Part shown: piece after piece, positions 14,101 through 25,800 of the stretch
How positions within the stretch are numbered: position 1 is the first letter of the stretch
Layout of the letters: each line of letters opens with the position of its first letter
Assembly: GCA_035582835.1 (NCBI GenBank)
Contig: JAYKAV010000922.1
Span: forward strand, 1,028,329-1,092,328
DNA: 64,000 nucleotides
Direction of reading: 5' to 3'
Source of the DNA: Phoebastria nigripes
Taxonomy: Eukaryota; Chordata; Aves; Procellariiformes; Diomedeidae
The notes under the pieces: model-generated
What the model saw: only the letters and a program-made list of their open reading frames with translations
The model's database searches: none
What the model was told of the DNA's origin: nothing
Program-made: the position numbers and the translations under genes

Positions 14101-14476
14101 TAAGTGATTCTGTGAACTGGGACTACATGAAAGTGTATGCACTGTCCTTGGGTTGCTGACATGAGTAAAACAGAAAAGCATGGCAGCTCAACTGGAGCTG
14201 AGAATGTTTTATTTGTTTGGTAACTAGTGAGGCTACCACAAAACATATTTTTCACTGCCCTTGAACTATTTACTAATTTCAGTAGATTTTGCTGAATGGT
14301 TTTTAATCTGGAAAAGGTTCTGGAGGTGGCTCAGTTCACTGCACAGGGAGAGGTTCAAGAAAACGAGACAGTAGCACATCCTGTATATTGATTGCCAGTC
14401 ACCTGTCCACATACACGCATGGAAAACAAAGATATGTGCCCAACCATTTCTCATACTAGAGTAAGGGTCAGGTTGG
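14101..14476. other. Noncoding, nothing recognised
   Basis: This lies between a CR1 piece and a solo LTR. The minus-strand open frame running into it (14266-14757) begins inside the LTR and is a chance frame. Confidence 0.6.
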
Positions 14477-15018
14477 TGTCGTGGTTTAACCCTGACAGCA
14501 CCTAAACACCACGCAGCTGCTCGTTCACCCCCCCGCTCCGGTGGGATGGGGGAGAGAATCGGGAGGGCACAAGTAGGAAAACTCACAGTTTGAGATAAAA
14601 ACAGTTTAATAATTGAAATAAAACAAAGTAGAACAGTAATTGTAACAGTGATAACAACAGCAACAACAACAATATACAAAGCAGGCGATGCACAATGCAA
14701 TTGCTCACCACCCACCAAACCGAACGAGAGCCAGGGAGCCAGGGCCCCCCCCCACACCCTTAGTTTTTATACTGAGCATGACGTTACATGGTATGGAATA
14801 CCCCATTGGCCAGCTGGGTCAACCACCCCGGCTATGCTCCCCCCGCCAGCTTCCCATGCACCTGGCAGGGCATGGGAGGCCGAAAAGTNCCCAAGCACCA
14901 CCCAGCAACACACAAAACATCAATGGGCCATCAACGCTCCTATTATACCAAACCCAAAACACAGCACACCCCAGCTACTGGGAAGAAAGTTAACTCTGTC
15001 CCAGCCAGAACCAGGACA
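14477..15018 (-). mobile_element. Solo ERV LTR with GTTGG target-site duplication
   Basis: On the + strand the element runs from TGTCGTGGTTTAACC to CCAGAACCAGGACA. It is flanked by GTTGG at 14472-14476 and again at 15019-15023, a perfect 5-bp target-site duplication as left by ERVL-type and some other ERV integrases. Read on the minus strand it starts TGTCCTGGTTCTGGCTGGGA, matching the plus-oriented copy at 240-830. A TATAAAAA box lies on the minus strand at 14764-14771, about 250 nt into the element, and a TGACGT (CRE-like) half site lies at 14779-14784. With no internal region, this is a recombined solo LTR. The intact duplication suggests it is younger than the copy at 240-830. Confidence 0.92.
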
Positions 15019-15428
15019 GTTGGTCACTTCAGTTTGGTGGTGAAGTACAAAGTAAATGTCATGGAATTTATTGAATTGATGTTATATGTTGTACCTAAAG
15101 TAGTATAGTAGATTCCGGATGTTCTGCAGTGGCATTAAAAAAAAAAGACACGTCTATAATGATGAATCAACATAATGATTACTGGGGTTTTGTTTTGTTT
15201 TGTTCTTTTGTTTCTGTCAAAACTAAAATGTATCCTGCAGTATTTATTTGTCTGTGTTTTGATGCTCAGAGAAAGGAAGAACATGAAACAACTTTTAGCA
15301 AAGTGATTAGGGTAGGAGTCAAATTCTGGAAGGTGTGTGCTTGAGAATGGGGGCAATCAATGTGAAGTGTGTTCAAGTTTAGTTTAGAAGTGACCAGGAC
15401 CATTAAGTCTTGGTTTGAGGATTTTTTT

Positions 15429-15430
<2 letters not shown>
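15019..15430. other. Noncoding, nothing recognised
   Basis: Short open frames on both strands (15129-15356) overlap each other and match nothing I know. The stretch leads into the T tract. Confidence 0.55.

Positions 15431-15514
<84 letters not shown>
15431..15514 (+). repeat. 84-nt uninterrupted T tract
   Basis: There are 84 consecutive T residues, preceded by 'atttttttaa'. The sequence on its right side (from 15515) does not look like a retrogene or SINE body read on the minus strand. Its length in the assembly is probably unreliable, because short reads cannot fix homopolymers of this size. Confidence 0.95.
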
Positions 15515-15515
<1 letters not shown>

Positions 15516-16754
15516 AGGATTAATGTTTATAGTCTGAGAGCTCTGGTATCATCATTTATCTGCTCTCTTCCATGCCATGTTTTATTTTAGAGTCATAGAC
15601 AATTCAATCCATACTGAATAACCACTTGTTATCAGCCAAAATGAAGCTAGATCAAGTTCAGGGAATAAGTACCTGATTGCTAGGCAATTGCTATCACTGC
15701 TAAACAAGCTAAAATCAGCTTAGGTGGAGATGAGCTCAGGCACGACACCCTGCACTGTCAGGCTTTTCCTACTAATGGTGAGATCATATTTTTTTGGCTG
15801 TGCTCTATCCACTACTCTTTGGGAACAAACATCCCAGCACAGAGGGTCTCATCGCTGTTGGCTGGGATCATCTGTTTTTGCTGGACAACTTGAGCAGGAT
15901 CCTCAACTGAGATACTTTGAAGAGTGCAAAGACTTGATTTTAGGTCAAGATAAATCTGTTGAGTCACATCTAGAGTAAGTTCAAGACTCTCTGTTAGACT
16001 CCATGGCAACCTTGTCTTGGGTGAGTGTCTCAATACATGAGCTGTTGTGGAAAATGAGGTCATACTTCCAGTAGTTTCGTAAATATAGCTTTTATTTTGC
16101 TTTCCTTTTTTGAACAGGTAAATCAAATACAATATGAGTCACGGTGTGTGTTTTGTGTTAGTTGGAGCAGAAGGCTGCTTATTTCAGTAANAGCAAAATA
16201 TTAACTTCTAATATTGATTTAGTATGAACCTCTGTTTTCATTGGGCGGGTAGATTGCTTTTGGATGGCAAATAGAGATATATTGACAAAACACTGCTTAC
16301 AGATCTTTACAAAAGCCTTCTTTTGTAGTCCAGAGAAAAGTGAATCTCAAATGTCTTTGAAGAGAAAAATAATTAAGATGAGAGAAGGTCATAGAAGACA
16401 TTTAATAGAGAAGTTATTTGCATGGTTTTATGTAGGTAATTGGTTTTTGAATTTTGCTGCCAAAATTCCAGCTATACATAAATGTTTTTATGCCTGTAAA
16501 AGTTTTGTAAATTATTTGGCTGTGAGGACATAAAAATCTCCAAATATTTTCTAAATCTGTACTGGTTACTTTCAACTTGTAACACAAACAAAATTTGTAA
16601 CACAAAAGTATGCATGTACATCCTCAAATACCACAGAACACATGGGAGCAGGTTCTCCAGGGACTGTATTTGTGCATTTCATTCCTTGATTCCTTAAATT
16701 TGTGGGTCATGATCATGGGCACACAAAAAAAATCCATATTAATACAACTGCTTT
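15515..16754. other. Noncoding, nothing recognised
   Basis: Open frames of 84-106 codons at 15724-16132 lie on opposite strands over the same bases, lack splice framing and match no family I recognise. Confidence 0.55.
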
Positions 16755-17160
16755 TCAGGGCATTGTGTGGACCAGCAGCTCTCTGGAGGATCGGAGCTGC
16801 AGGGGCTCCCCCAGGGCCAGCAGGTCAGGGCGTAACAGCCAGGCCCGGTCCCACCACCCAAACCAGGGAGTAGGGCAGCCGGGGGCAGCCCCAGCCCAGG
16901 CGTCAGGCACCTCCGTGGGGATGGGCCTGGGCCGAGGCCAGGCTGGGATGTCAGCCCACAGGTGGGCCCAGCTCAGAAGGGCCCATGGCTGGGCAGAGCA
17001 GAGCTGTGGTGGAGCGGGAGACCGCATCCTACAGGGCAGTCCCTGGGGCCGGGACTGATGGCCCCGGGCTGGGCTGAAACGGGGTCCTGGGCCATGGCCA
17101 GGGTGGGGGAGGCCCTGGGGAAGGTGGACAGGGACAGTCAGGCCTCATAGTGCCCTCAGG
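16755..17160. other. GC-rich island, unclassified (possible dispersed repeat)
   Basis: The base composition switches abruptly from AT-rich to very GC-rich at about 16755 and back at about 17160. The interior is built of short, related G/C motifs (ccaggc, gggcc, gggctggg) and has modest CpG content. Frames are open on both strands (16702-17058 plus, 16755-17027 minus), which is expected of stop-poor GC-rich DNA. It could be a fragment of an unrecognised repeat, an old CpG island or a regulatory element. No protein family is recognisable. Confidence 0.5.
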
Positions 17161-18039
17161 GCCCTGACACTGCTGTCTTCAGATTGTTGTTTATAGGTAC
17201 ATTGTCCTGCAAACCACTCCACAGAGAATAAAGGATTTAGAAGACAAAAGATATGCAATTAAACTTTCATACACCTTTCACTCTGTGAAACAAATACTTT
17301 GTCAACAAACTTTGAAAATCTAATCCCCTGACAATCTACTAACAGCTGTCAAAAGATGTTGATGAAAAACGTATTATTTCTTTTCTGAAAGAGAACAGAT
17401 TATTAGTATTTAACACAAACTAGTGTCCTCTCTTGCCATGTTGAATGTTCTTGGATAATTAATATGAGGCTGATTTATTTTGGATTTTTTTAATAGTTTC
17501 TTCCATTTTCTCACATTCTTTCAGCTTGTTGGCAGTTCCACAGTATGAATTTTCCAGACTGAAATAGTCTGTCTTCACCTCTGAAGTTCTACAATCAGTA
17601 TTTTAAAAAAATAGTTGGGAGGAAAGAATGAGGTAAACGAGGTTGAGTTGACTCTTGCCAACTCGTTGTCTTTGGAAATATGAAACAATTGTCACTTCTG
17701 TCAAACAATTAGCTAAATTTACATTAAGGTAAGTATCTAATGTGGTTTATACTAACTGGGAGTCTCAAGCAGAAACACCAAAGACTGACTGACTAGTCAA
17801 ACATCAAAAGATGTGTTCTACTCTAGTGGACATTTGTTGAGTAAAGGAAGCATTTGCAACACTTGCGTAAGCATTAATGATTTTATATTCTGGGCAACTT
17901 GTTCCTGTGCTTGATCACATTCCTGGTAATTTTTTTTTTTCCTGACATCTAATCTAATCCCATTTCCTTTGATGCAGCTTGTGTTTTTGCCTTTTGCTAT
18001 GCAGCTCTGAAAAGAGTCTGGCTCTGCTTCTCTGTAACC
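17161..18039. other. Noncoding, nothing recognised
   Basis: AT-rich sequence with no open frame of interest. It contains an N at 18074 just beyond its right edge. Confidence 0.55.
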
Positions 18040-19115
18040 ATCGATTTAAGAAGAGGGTCAGGTAGATTTGCCCNTTAGTCCCTTTCCTGGCCTGAAAATA
18101 GCTTTCTCATCCTGTCCATATACATCAAGTGCTCCAGCCTGCTGACCATCTTGATGACTCTCCACTGGACTCACTTCAGTTTGTTCATCTCTCTCTTTTA
18201 CTGGGTAGCCCAAAACAGACACGGTACTTCAGATATGCTTTCATAATACTCAATGGAAGTGAAGAATCACTTTCCTTGACGTCCTTTCTACACTCTTACT
18301 AATGCAGACCAGTATATGGTTTACCTTCATTGCTGTAAGGGAACACTGCTGACTCCTGTTCAACTTGTCCATCAGGACCCCCAGCTCCTTCTCTGCAAGC
18401 CTGCTTCCAGCCAGTCAGTCCCCAGCCAGTTCTGTTGCATGGGATTATTCCTCCCAGGGTGCAGACATCGCATTGCCTTCCTTGAACTTCATGAAGTTTC
18501 TGTCAGTGTATTTCTCCATTCTGTCAAGATTTCCTATGAATGACATCCATGCCTATCAGTGGATCAACAACTCCCTTCAATTTGTGAACTGTGAACTTTT
18601 TTTTTATTTGCTCTGTAACGTTCCCATGGACTGACATTAGGAGGACCAGCCTGTAGTTCCCCAGATCCTCCTCTTGCCCTTCTTGAAGATGGATGTGATG
18701 TTTGTCTTTTTCAGTTATCAGGACTTCTCCTGACACCACAGCCTTTGAAAGATGACAGAGGTCTCACTACAATGTTGGCAAGCTTCCTAAGCACTTTTGG
18801 ATGTATCCCATCCAGTTCCATGGACTTGTGTACATCCAATTTACTTAAGTGGTCTCTAGCTTCATATTCCTGTATTCTAGGTAGCACTTCCACCCCTGGA
18901 CTCTACTACTCATTGTAGGGACTAGGGAGGCCGGAGAGCAGACCTTGTCTATAAACATTGAGAAAACAAAGTCACTTCATTACAAAGACTTTTCCATGTC
19001 TTTGTCACTGTGTCTCCACATTTTCCTTCATCTTCCTTGTGTTGCTGGTGTACCTATAGAAACCTTTCTTGTTACCCTTCATGTCCATCTCCAATTTTAA
19101 CTTCAGCTGAACTCC
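18040..19115 (-). mobile_element. CR1 LINE relic, antisense, internally deleted
   Basis: Read on the minus strand, the frame at 18711-18893 contains LDVHKSMELDGIHPKVLRKL, the hallmark N-terminal reverse-transcriptase block of CR1 (consensus type L-HKSMGPDGIHPRVLRELA). Further along the element (lower + coordinates) come 'ggaccagcctgtagttcccc' and 'gagctgggggtcctgatgga' type CR1 ORF2 blocks, and then the 3' part near 18100. The central RT region is much shorter than in a full element, so it has internal deletions, and the frame is broken. It has no intact ORF. Edges are approximate. Confidence 0.87.
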
Positions 19116-19729
19116 AGTAGCTCTCTTTCTAGAGAATTTAAATAACAAAGAAAACAGAGCTGGGGAAGTATCTTTACAAATAACACTATCTGCTCAGATT
19201 CACTGTTACAAAATATTTTCTGAGAAGCACTAAATATTAGAGATTTCAAGTAATTATTTCCTTTTTCTCCCCAATGACAAATTCTCATTGAACTCTTCCT
19301 CTAAAACTTTCTGTATTGCCTTCACAAGTCAATATATACATGGGCTGAAAGAAATCTGGAACACTGTTGTTGATATATGCTCCCTTTTTCCTGTTGTAAT
19401 TTTTTGCAATCATTATAGCTATTTAAGAACGTATTTAGAAACAGTAATTTTGGCATAAAAGCAATTCACTAATCAGTCATTAGTCATGAGGGAACAAAAT
19501 TATGTTTGATTGAAATGGTAGATGAACGTGTCATCATGTTTTGCTCTGAACTAGTTAAAAATATACTTTCACATTTGTGTGAAGTTTTCTTTGTATGATT
19601 TCAGATTAGCTGTTTAATAATGCTCTGTGCTTGGTGGTAAGCAGACAGAAATTCAGGAAAAGTGTAGTCCACTCCTCCAGAGTTATCTGCCAATAGTACT
19701 GTTTATTTTTCTTGGGACTATCCACTTAA

Positions 19730-19732
19730 TAT

Positions 19733-19771
<39 letters not shown>

Positions 19772-19775
19772 TTTT
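19730..19775 (+). repeat. (ATTT)n microsatellite
   Basis: About eleven near-perfect ATTT units run from the end of 'cacttaat' to 'attttcatg'. Confidence 0.95.
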
Positions 19776-21580
19776 CATGTCCTGGAGTATAATTATATAT
19801 ACATTATAAAAGAACTATAACTGTAGCTTGTACCAAGACTGCAAATTTAGCTTTTCTTTTATCTACAATGAGTTCCATGAGTTAACAATGCATTTTAGAG
19901 GAATGTTTCTTTTCAGCTATATTTAATTGTTTACCATATTTATTTCCATATCTTTCTTTGGTCTTTCTTTGAGACAAGTAATTTATTCTGTTTATGGAAT
20001 TCAAGTAACATGTACATATAAATGATTTATATGGATAAACTGGTATCCTTCATATAAATGAAGACGTTAGTGCATCATACTTCTGAGAAACTTAGTACAA
20101 AGAAGAAAATCCATGGGATATTGCTGTAATCTTCATAGGAATGATATAATATAATGTTAGTGAAAGCAAACTGAACACAAAGTAGTTAACCTGTATGAAA
20201 ATGGGGTAAGAAATTCTATAGCATAGTATGGTATTAAAGCCATACCGTTAATTGAATGATAAAGAAGTAGTGTTTTTAGGTGCAACAAGTGATGTAAAAT
20301 AATCAGAAAATTACACAAAGTCTCTCTTGAATTAGTCCTTGAATTAGTCTTGAATGAATGCATAGAACCTAGATGTGATGTAGAGATCATAATGTGTTAA
20401 ATTTCATTTCCTTGTAAGAGTGGGGGAAAAAATCACAGAGATATTACAGTTCAAAAAATAAAATTCATACAAATCAGGAAGCTAGTTTTGTAGGATTTTT
20501 TTAAAAAATTGCTGAAAGAGCAAAATATTTTATTGCAATACATTAGTAATGTTTCTAAGCAAGAAATATGTCCATAAGCTCTGACAATTTAAATATATAA
20601 CTATGGTAATGCTTGCTAAAGGTTTTAATGGAGAAAGAATTAGTATTTTTTTAAGCACATCAGAAACAGATAGCTTCTCAAAGAGTCACTGGAAGGGGTT
20701 AATAGATGAGCAAAATACAAAAAAAAGGGCCACTGAAAAAGATAAAATTATTTTAAAAATCTAATTAGTTGTTTGCTTCACTTTCCACTGTACAGAAATG
20801 TTAGAAGTTTTGTTTTTTCTCTACAGGGAAGAAGTCAGGGAAACTGACTTCAAAGTACCATAAAAGAGGAATTTGATTAAATTAATAGTTGCATACTGCT
20901 GGGACCATGTGGTTTTAGCCCAGGAAGGAACTGAAAATTAAAATTATCAGAATGCTAAAACAATGGGTATCCTATCACTTAGGATGCTTTTGGAAATACA
21001 AGAATGGAAGATGAAAAATGTAACTTTCTTAAAATAGATTTTAAAGATGATTCAGAGAATTATAGACCAGGAAGTCTGCCTTTGAAAATATAATGCATTC
21101 TCACAAAGGAAGAGTCAACATAATTATTCTAAAGGGAAGGCTTTGTCAAAAGACTGTTCTAATTCCTTGGAGGAGTAACTGAGTGTGTGCAGAAAGAAAA
21201 TATATCTATACAATGTAATTGTATTTTTAAAAACTTGCGACAGAGTTCAGAAAAATGTGTCTGAAGAAAATTACAGTAAACTGTAGAAGATGAACAGAAG
21301 GTCTGTTCTGGATTTATGATTGCTTAACATGTNAGAAACTTGGAAAGGCAACAGAATTGGATGAGAGTGCAAAATTAGATGAATTAACCTAGACTACAGC
21401 TAACTGTGAAGTTGCAGAAGAAGCTACTGACTCAGTTGACCAGCCCATAGGGGTGAAGTGATTGACTCTTAGTCTTCATAAAAAATGAAAAATATAATTT
21501 AAATGTAAGTATTTGCATATATTAAGATCAGTAATACATAGATTGTTCTACTGGCACATTTGAAGTATAGGGTAAATGCT

Positions 21581-21620
21581 TTATCTATCTACCTATCTAT
21601 CTATCAGCCTATCTATCCAG
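21581..21620 (+). repeat. (TATC)n imperfect microsatellite
   Basis: Tetranucleotide TATC/CTAT units are interrupted at 'tacc' and 'agcc'. Confidence 0.9.
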
Positions 21621-21941
21621 AAACATAGCTTTTTGAAGGATACGTTATCCTTGAAAGAGTCCAAATAGTCACCATTGAGCATATGAGGAACTCTTCAGTC
21701 TTAGATTGTCCTCTGGATAAAAGCAGTTTCTGATGAATTAGACTTCTTTTCAATACTTTAGGCCCTTTGGAAAATGAGCTTTGGACTGTTAGGTTACTTA
21801 GGTTCTGCAATAAATTATTGGGGTTTATATACTGCAGTCAATTATTGTACTACTTGATATTTCATTTACCTGAAGATGACATTCCATTGATAGATAAAAA
21901 TGGCTTATAGACATCTTGACATTTAGTCAAGACTAAACATG

Positions 21942-22890
21942 TGTCGTGAATGAGTGGTTTAGAGGCCGCTTAAAGAATCACCATCAAAGGTATTAGCAGA
22001 AAGTGATTTTAATAGAGACCCATAAAGATGCGACTTAACAGAGTTCGATGGCAAGGTTCACTCTATTACTTACTACATGGATGAAACATATAAAGGAAAA
22101 TCATCTAAGGGTTTATATCTTAGGGACTATATGTGTTTAGCAGCAGTCTAGGGTTCATTCACAGTTTTAGCAACACTTATCATCAACTAATCATTAACAA
22201 ACTTTAGCAGCACCTAATCATTAACTAATTTAATATTTACGAAGTAAATGTTAGTAGAGTTTACTACAATCACGACTTAACTACAAATTATGCTTACTAT
22301 TAGTCTACACATACACACAGACAGAAATATATATATATGAATGTACAAAAGGTATACCTATTCCCCTCAAGTTCCATTAAGGAATATTCACGTAAAATGT
22401 CTCAGCATTTCTCTTAACGGGTGAGAGTTGAGCTTCGAGGAGTGAAGGGGGTTCAGCCCAGGTCCTGTCATCAGCTTTCAGCGACGGTCCTCCGAGTATC
22501 ACAGACTCGAAAGGTCGGGAGCTCTGAGAGGCGTCCCACTCAGAGGGAGATGCAGGGCACAGCCCACTGCGGTCCAGGAGAGCTCAAAGGTCTGACTTAG
22601 GACCATCATTTATAAGTTTGCAAGACGGTTGGCTTTAGTCATCTGTAAATTTCCATCCTGGCCACAGTCCCAGGTGGTAATTACTAAAATATCTCAAGGT
22701 TTCCGTGTTGTTCTACTTGACACCTGGGCCAGGCAGTGGGAGTATGTTCCCAGCCTCAGCTATGCAGAGTTTCTGATACTGTCAAGGAGCACTCAACCGC
22801 CAGACTCAGTACACCAAGGCCAAGGTCTCATGGAAATTTCTGAGATCAACAAGCGGCCTAGGAGAGAGGGGGGTAAAATGTACCACCACA
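21942..22890 (-). mobile_element. Solo ERV LTR with ACATG target-site duplication
   Basis: On the + strand the element runs from TGTCGTGAATGAG to GTACCACCACA, giving TG...CA termini over 949 bp. ACATG at 21937-21941 is repeated exactly at 22891-22895, a 5-bp target-site duplication. The block 'agttcgatggcaaggttcac' at about 22041-22060 is familiar to me from avian LTRs. On the minus strand TATAAA lies at 22609-22614, about 280 nt from the element's 5' end, which fits a U3 promoter. There is no internal coding region. The family differs from the other LTRs in the window. Orientation rests on the TATA box and the T-rich end, so it is less certain than the boundaries. Confidence 0.8.
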
Positions 22891-22895
22891 ACATG

Positions 22896-25800
22896 GGTGC
22901 CAGCAGCATAAACATCATCCTGTGAGTTTGTCATGTAAACTTCCTTGTAGTCAATGGAAGGCAAATGCAGCATTATGAAATTATTCTTAATGTAGTCTTG
23001 TAACATAAATGAGTGGAACCTTGTTTAGAAAGTGTCCTTTCTCATCTATGCTCTAGATATTTGAGTCACTGACACTAGCTTGAGTTTTTCATGACTTCAA
23101 AATTTGTTTGAAAAATGTTAAAGTNCCATTTAATAAATGGAAGTTAGAGCCATAAAGGTATTTTGGGGTCCTCAAAGAGGAATTAAAAATACTGAATTTT
23201 GAAACATTAGAGACCAGATTTCTGAAGGAAACAGAAATTGTTCAGCAAGTTTTTTGGGTTTTGGGTTTTTTTTAGTTTTCTGCGAACACTTTTATGTAAG
23301 ATCCTTCAGAATAGAAAGTGTCTGGTTTTGGAAAACAGAGAATCTTGGTTTACATGTTGGCTTAATAAATCAACTCAGTTTGTTTTGAAATAATGCCCCT
23401 TATGGTAATAGTATTGCATGTATTGGTTTGAGACTCTTTTTTCTATGCGTTATTCTTTCAGTATCTGTATTTGTACACATACTCCAGGATATTAAGGTAA
23501 TCAATACAGTTTGCCAAGAACTGCCTTGCAAGGACAAGAACTGTCTTGCAAGAACTCCCCAGGTATGCAGACTGTTTTTATAAACTTGTTATATCAATAT
23601 TCCAGGGGCTGTTCATTTTTTGGTTTTTGGTTTTTGTTTTTTTTTTTTCATAGGGTTCTGGTCACTAACCTGTCACTAACAGCTAGCTATCACATAAAAC
23701 TGCGAAGGTGTAATCCTCTTTAGACTAGATAAAGTTTAAAGAAAACAGTAAAATGCTTATAGAACGGAGCTGACTTATGAGGGACTAATTAACAAACTGG
23801 ATAAACAGACTAACAAACTATGGGAGCTATAGTGATCTTTTNATTTGAAAGTAATGATTACTGAGAGGGATAAAGAATGATTTGAAGTAAAATTAGAGAA
23901 AAGAAATAAATTGATGAAAACAAGGAGATGGAAGTTGAAAGTAACTCAGGCAAATGTTTCTCAGAGCAAGAGCTATTTGACTGAAGAGCAGCTTTTCTAG
24001 CTAAATGTTGGAATTTGTTTCAATAAATGATCCAAAGCAAAACAAAAACCTTACAATACACACCATTACCTACTTTTCAGGATATGACTCCTCAACTGTT
24101 CTTTGATTTGCTCTGATGCCTCCTTTAAGAATGTAGACTGTAGTTCTATGAACTCAAAAGGTTGTTGTGGCTTCAGTTTCAGGCTGCTCATTTCTTCTGG
24201 CCTTTATTCTTCCAATCCTGTTTACCATCACACATTATAAAAGTAAAATGTCAGAGATTTCTACCAAAAGAAGAAACAGGCCAGACTTGTTTGAATTATA
24301 TAAAGGTAATTTGCTACTTGACAATATACAACATCTCTATTTCCTTCACAAGCTAATGTGCTTTCCATGTGATCCTGTTATATAGACCAGATTGTTTTCC
24401 TAAAATAGCAAGTAGTTCTAAGAGAAGTCATGTGTTTTGTTACTGAGGGTTTACTTTCCTGGATGTTTCTATAAAAATAAAAGTCATCTTCACAATTTAA
24501 AGGAAGAAAAGTGCTCTCCTGTATCACCATGTTTCCTCTTGCTTTAACCAACACAGCTGTAGATGGCTCAGGCACATGGCTGATCCCTCACTTGCTGTAT
24601 CCTGGAGATCTTTCTCCAAAGTGTCATTCTGGGAAGCATATTTAATTTTGTCTTCTCTTCTTAAAACCAAGTGGAATCCTAAAGTAGCTATGAATAGCAG
24701 GCTGCCTTTACATCCACTAATACAGAGAAACTACTTTTTATCTTAGCCATTAATTTGGTTTCATTCATATGTACAGTGCTAGCAAGACTATTGTGATTAT
24801 CTGGTTTGACCTACTGTATAACACAGACTCCAGAATTTTACCCTGTCAGTCCTGCATTGAGCTCAGTAACTTCTAGCTGTATCAAAGCAAAGAGCAATCG
24901 GTCCAGGCCCTTGAGGTCACTTGGTGCAGATATGGTGTAATGTTATAGGTGCTCCAAATAATGCCAATAGATTGTTTTTACTCTTCAAAGTAACGACGAC
25001 AGATATCAAGAGAAAATACCCAAAATATATACAAACCTCTTACGTCTAGAGTGACTGTTTTTATGGGTAAAGTTCTTTTCAGTATAAAGCCATCAAGGGT
25101 TCAACTGTATCTCCCTTTCTTGATTTATGGACCATCCTTGTTGTATAAATACAGAGCACATGGACCTGTATGTAATTCGTTCACAAAAACACGTTAGGAT
25201 ATTTCTGTTTGGGAAATCTTTTTAGACATTGTTTTCAACTGAAGTGAAATCTCAGGGGTGGCCAGGTATGGATTGTAGAGAAACAAGACAGATTTTCATT
25301 ATTCTTTTAATATTGAATCAGTTATGTTCCAGTCAAATGGCTTTGCTTTTGTTGTGAAAGTTATGTTAGTTGCTTAAAACAAGTCATTATCTTCCAAAGG
25401 CTGAAGAAGCTTAGTAACTTGAATTCTCAGTAATGTATGCTATAAACTTTGTCTTTATTGGCTGTGCTATGTGATCACATCTCTCTGCTTTCCGTTCATC
25501 TGCAGGGAAAGCTTACAACTGGCCCATAATAAGACAGTGCCAGTACTGTGCCAAACTCTTTAAAGATGTTGCGTATTATGAACATAACACAAATAGTTTC
25601 ATAGGGAAGAAACAATTTCTCATTGTCTGCTAATAAATTTGAGTGAAGTTCTTTCAAAATAACTGCAATGGGAAGCAATCGGTTGGAAGGAGGATGCTGT
25701 AATAGGCACTACACCTAAAAAAGACTGCCTGAGTTGGCTAATTGGCATTCTTTATTTGCTACGTGGATTGCCAGCATTGGAATAAAAACATACTCCTGCA

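Larger units (their letters stand above)
19116..21941. other. AT-rich noncoding stretch with two microsatellites
   Basis: Only the ATTT and TATC tracts described separately are recognisable. No gene-like frame or RNA gene is seen. Confidence 0.55.

Noticed and set aside
14648..15108. Overlapping frames of 101-131 codons
   Set aside because: They lie inside the solo LTR at 14477-15018 and have no retroviral protein motifs.
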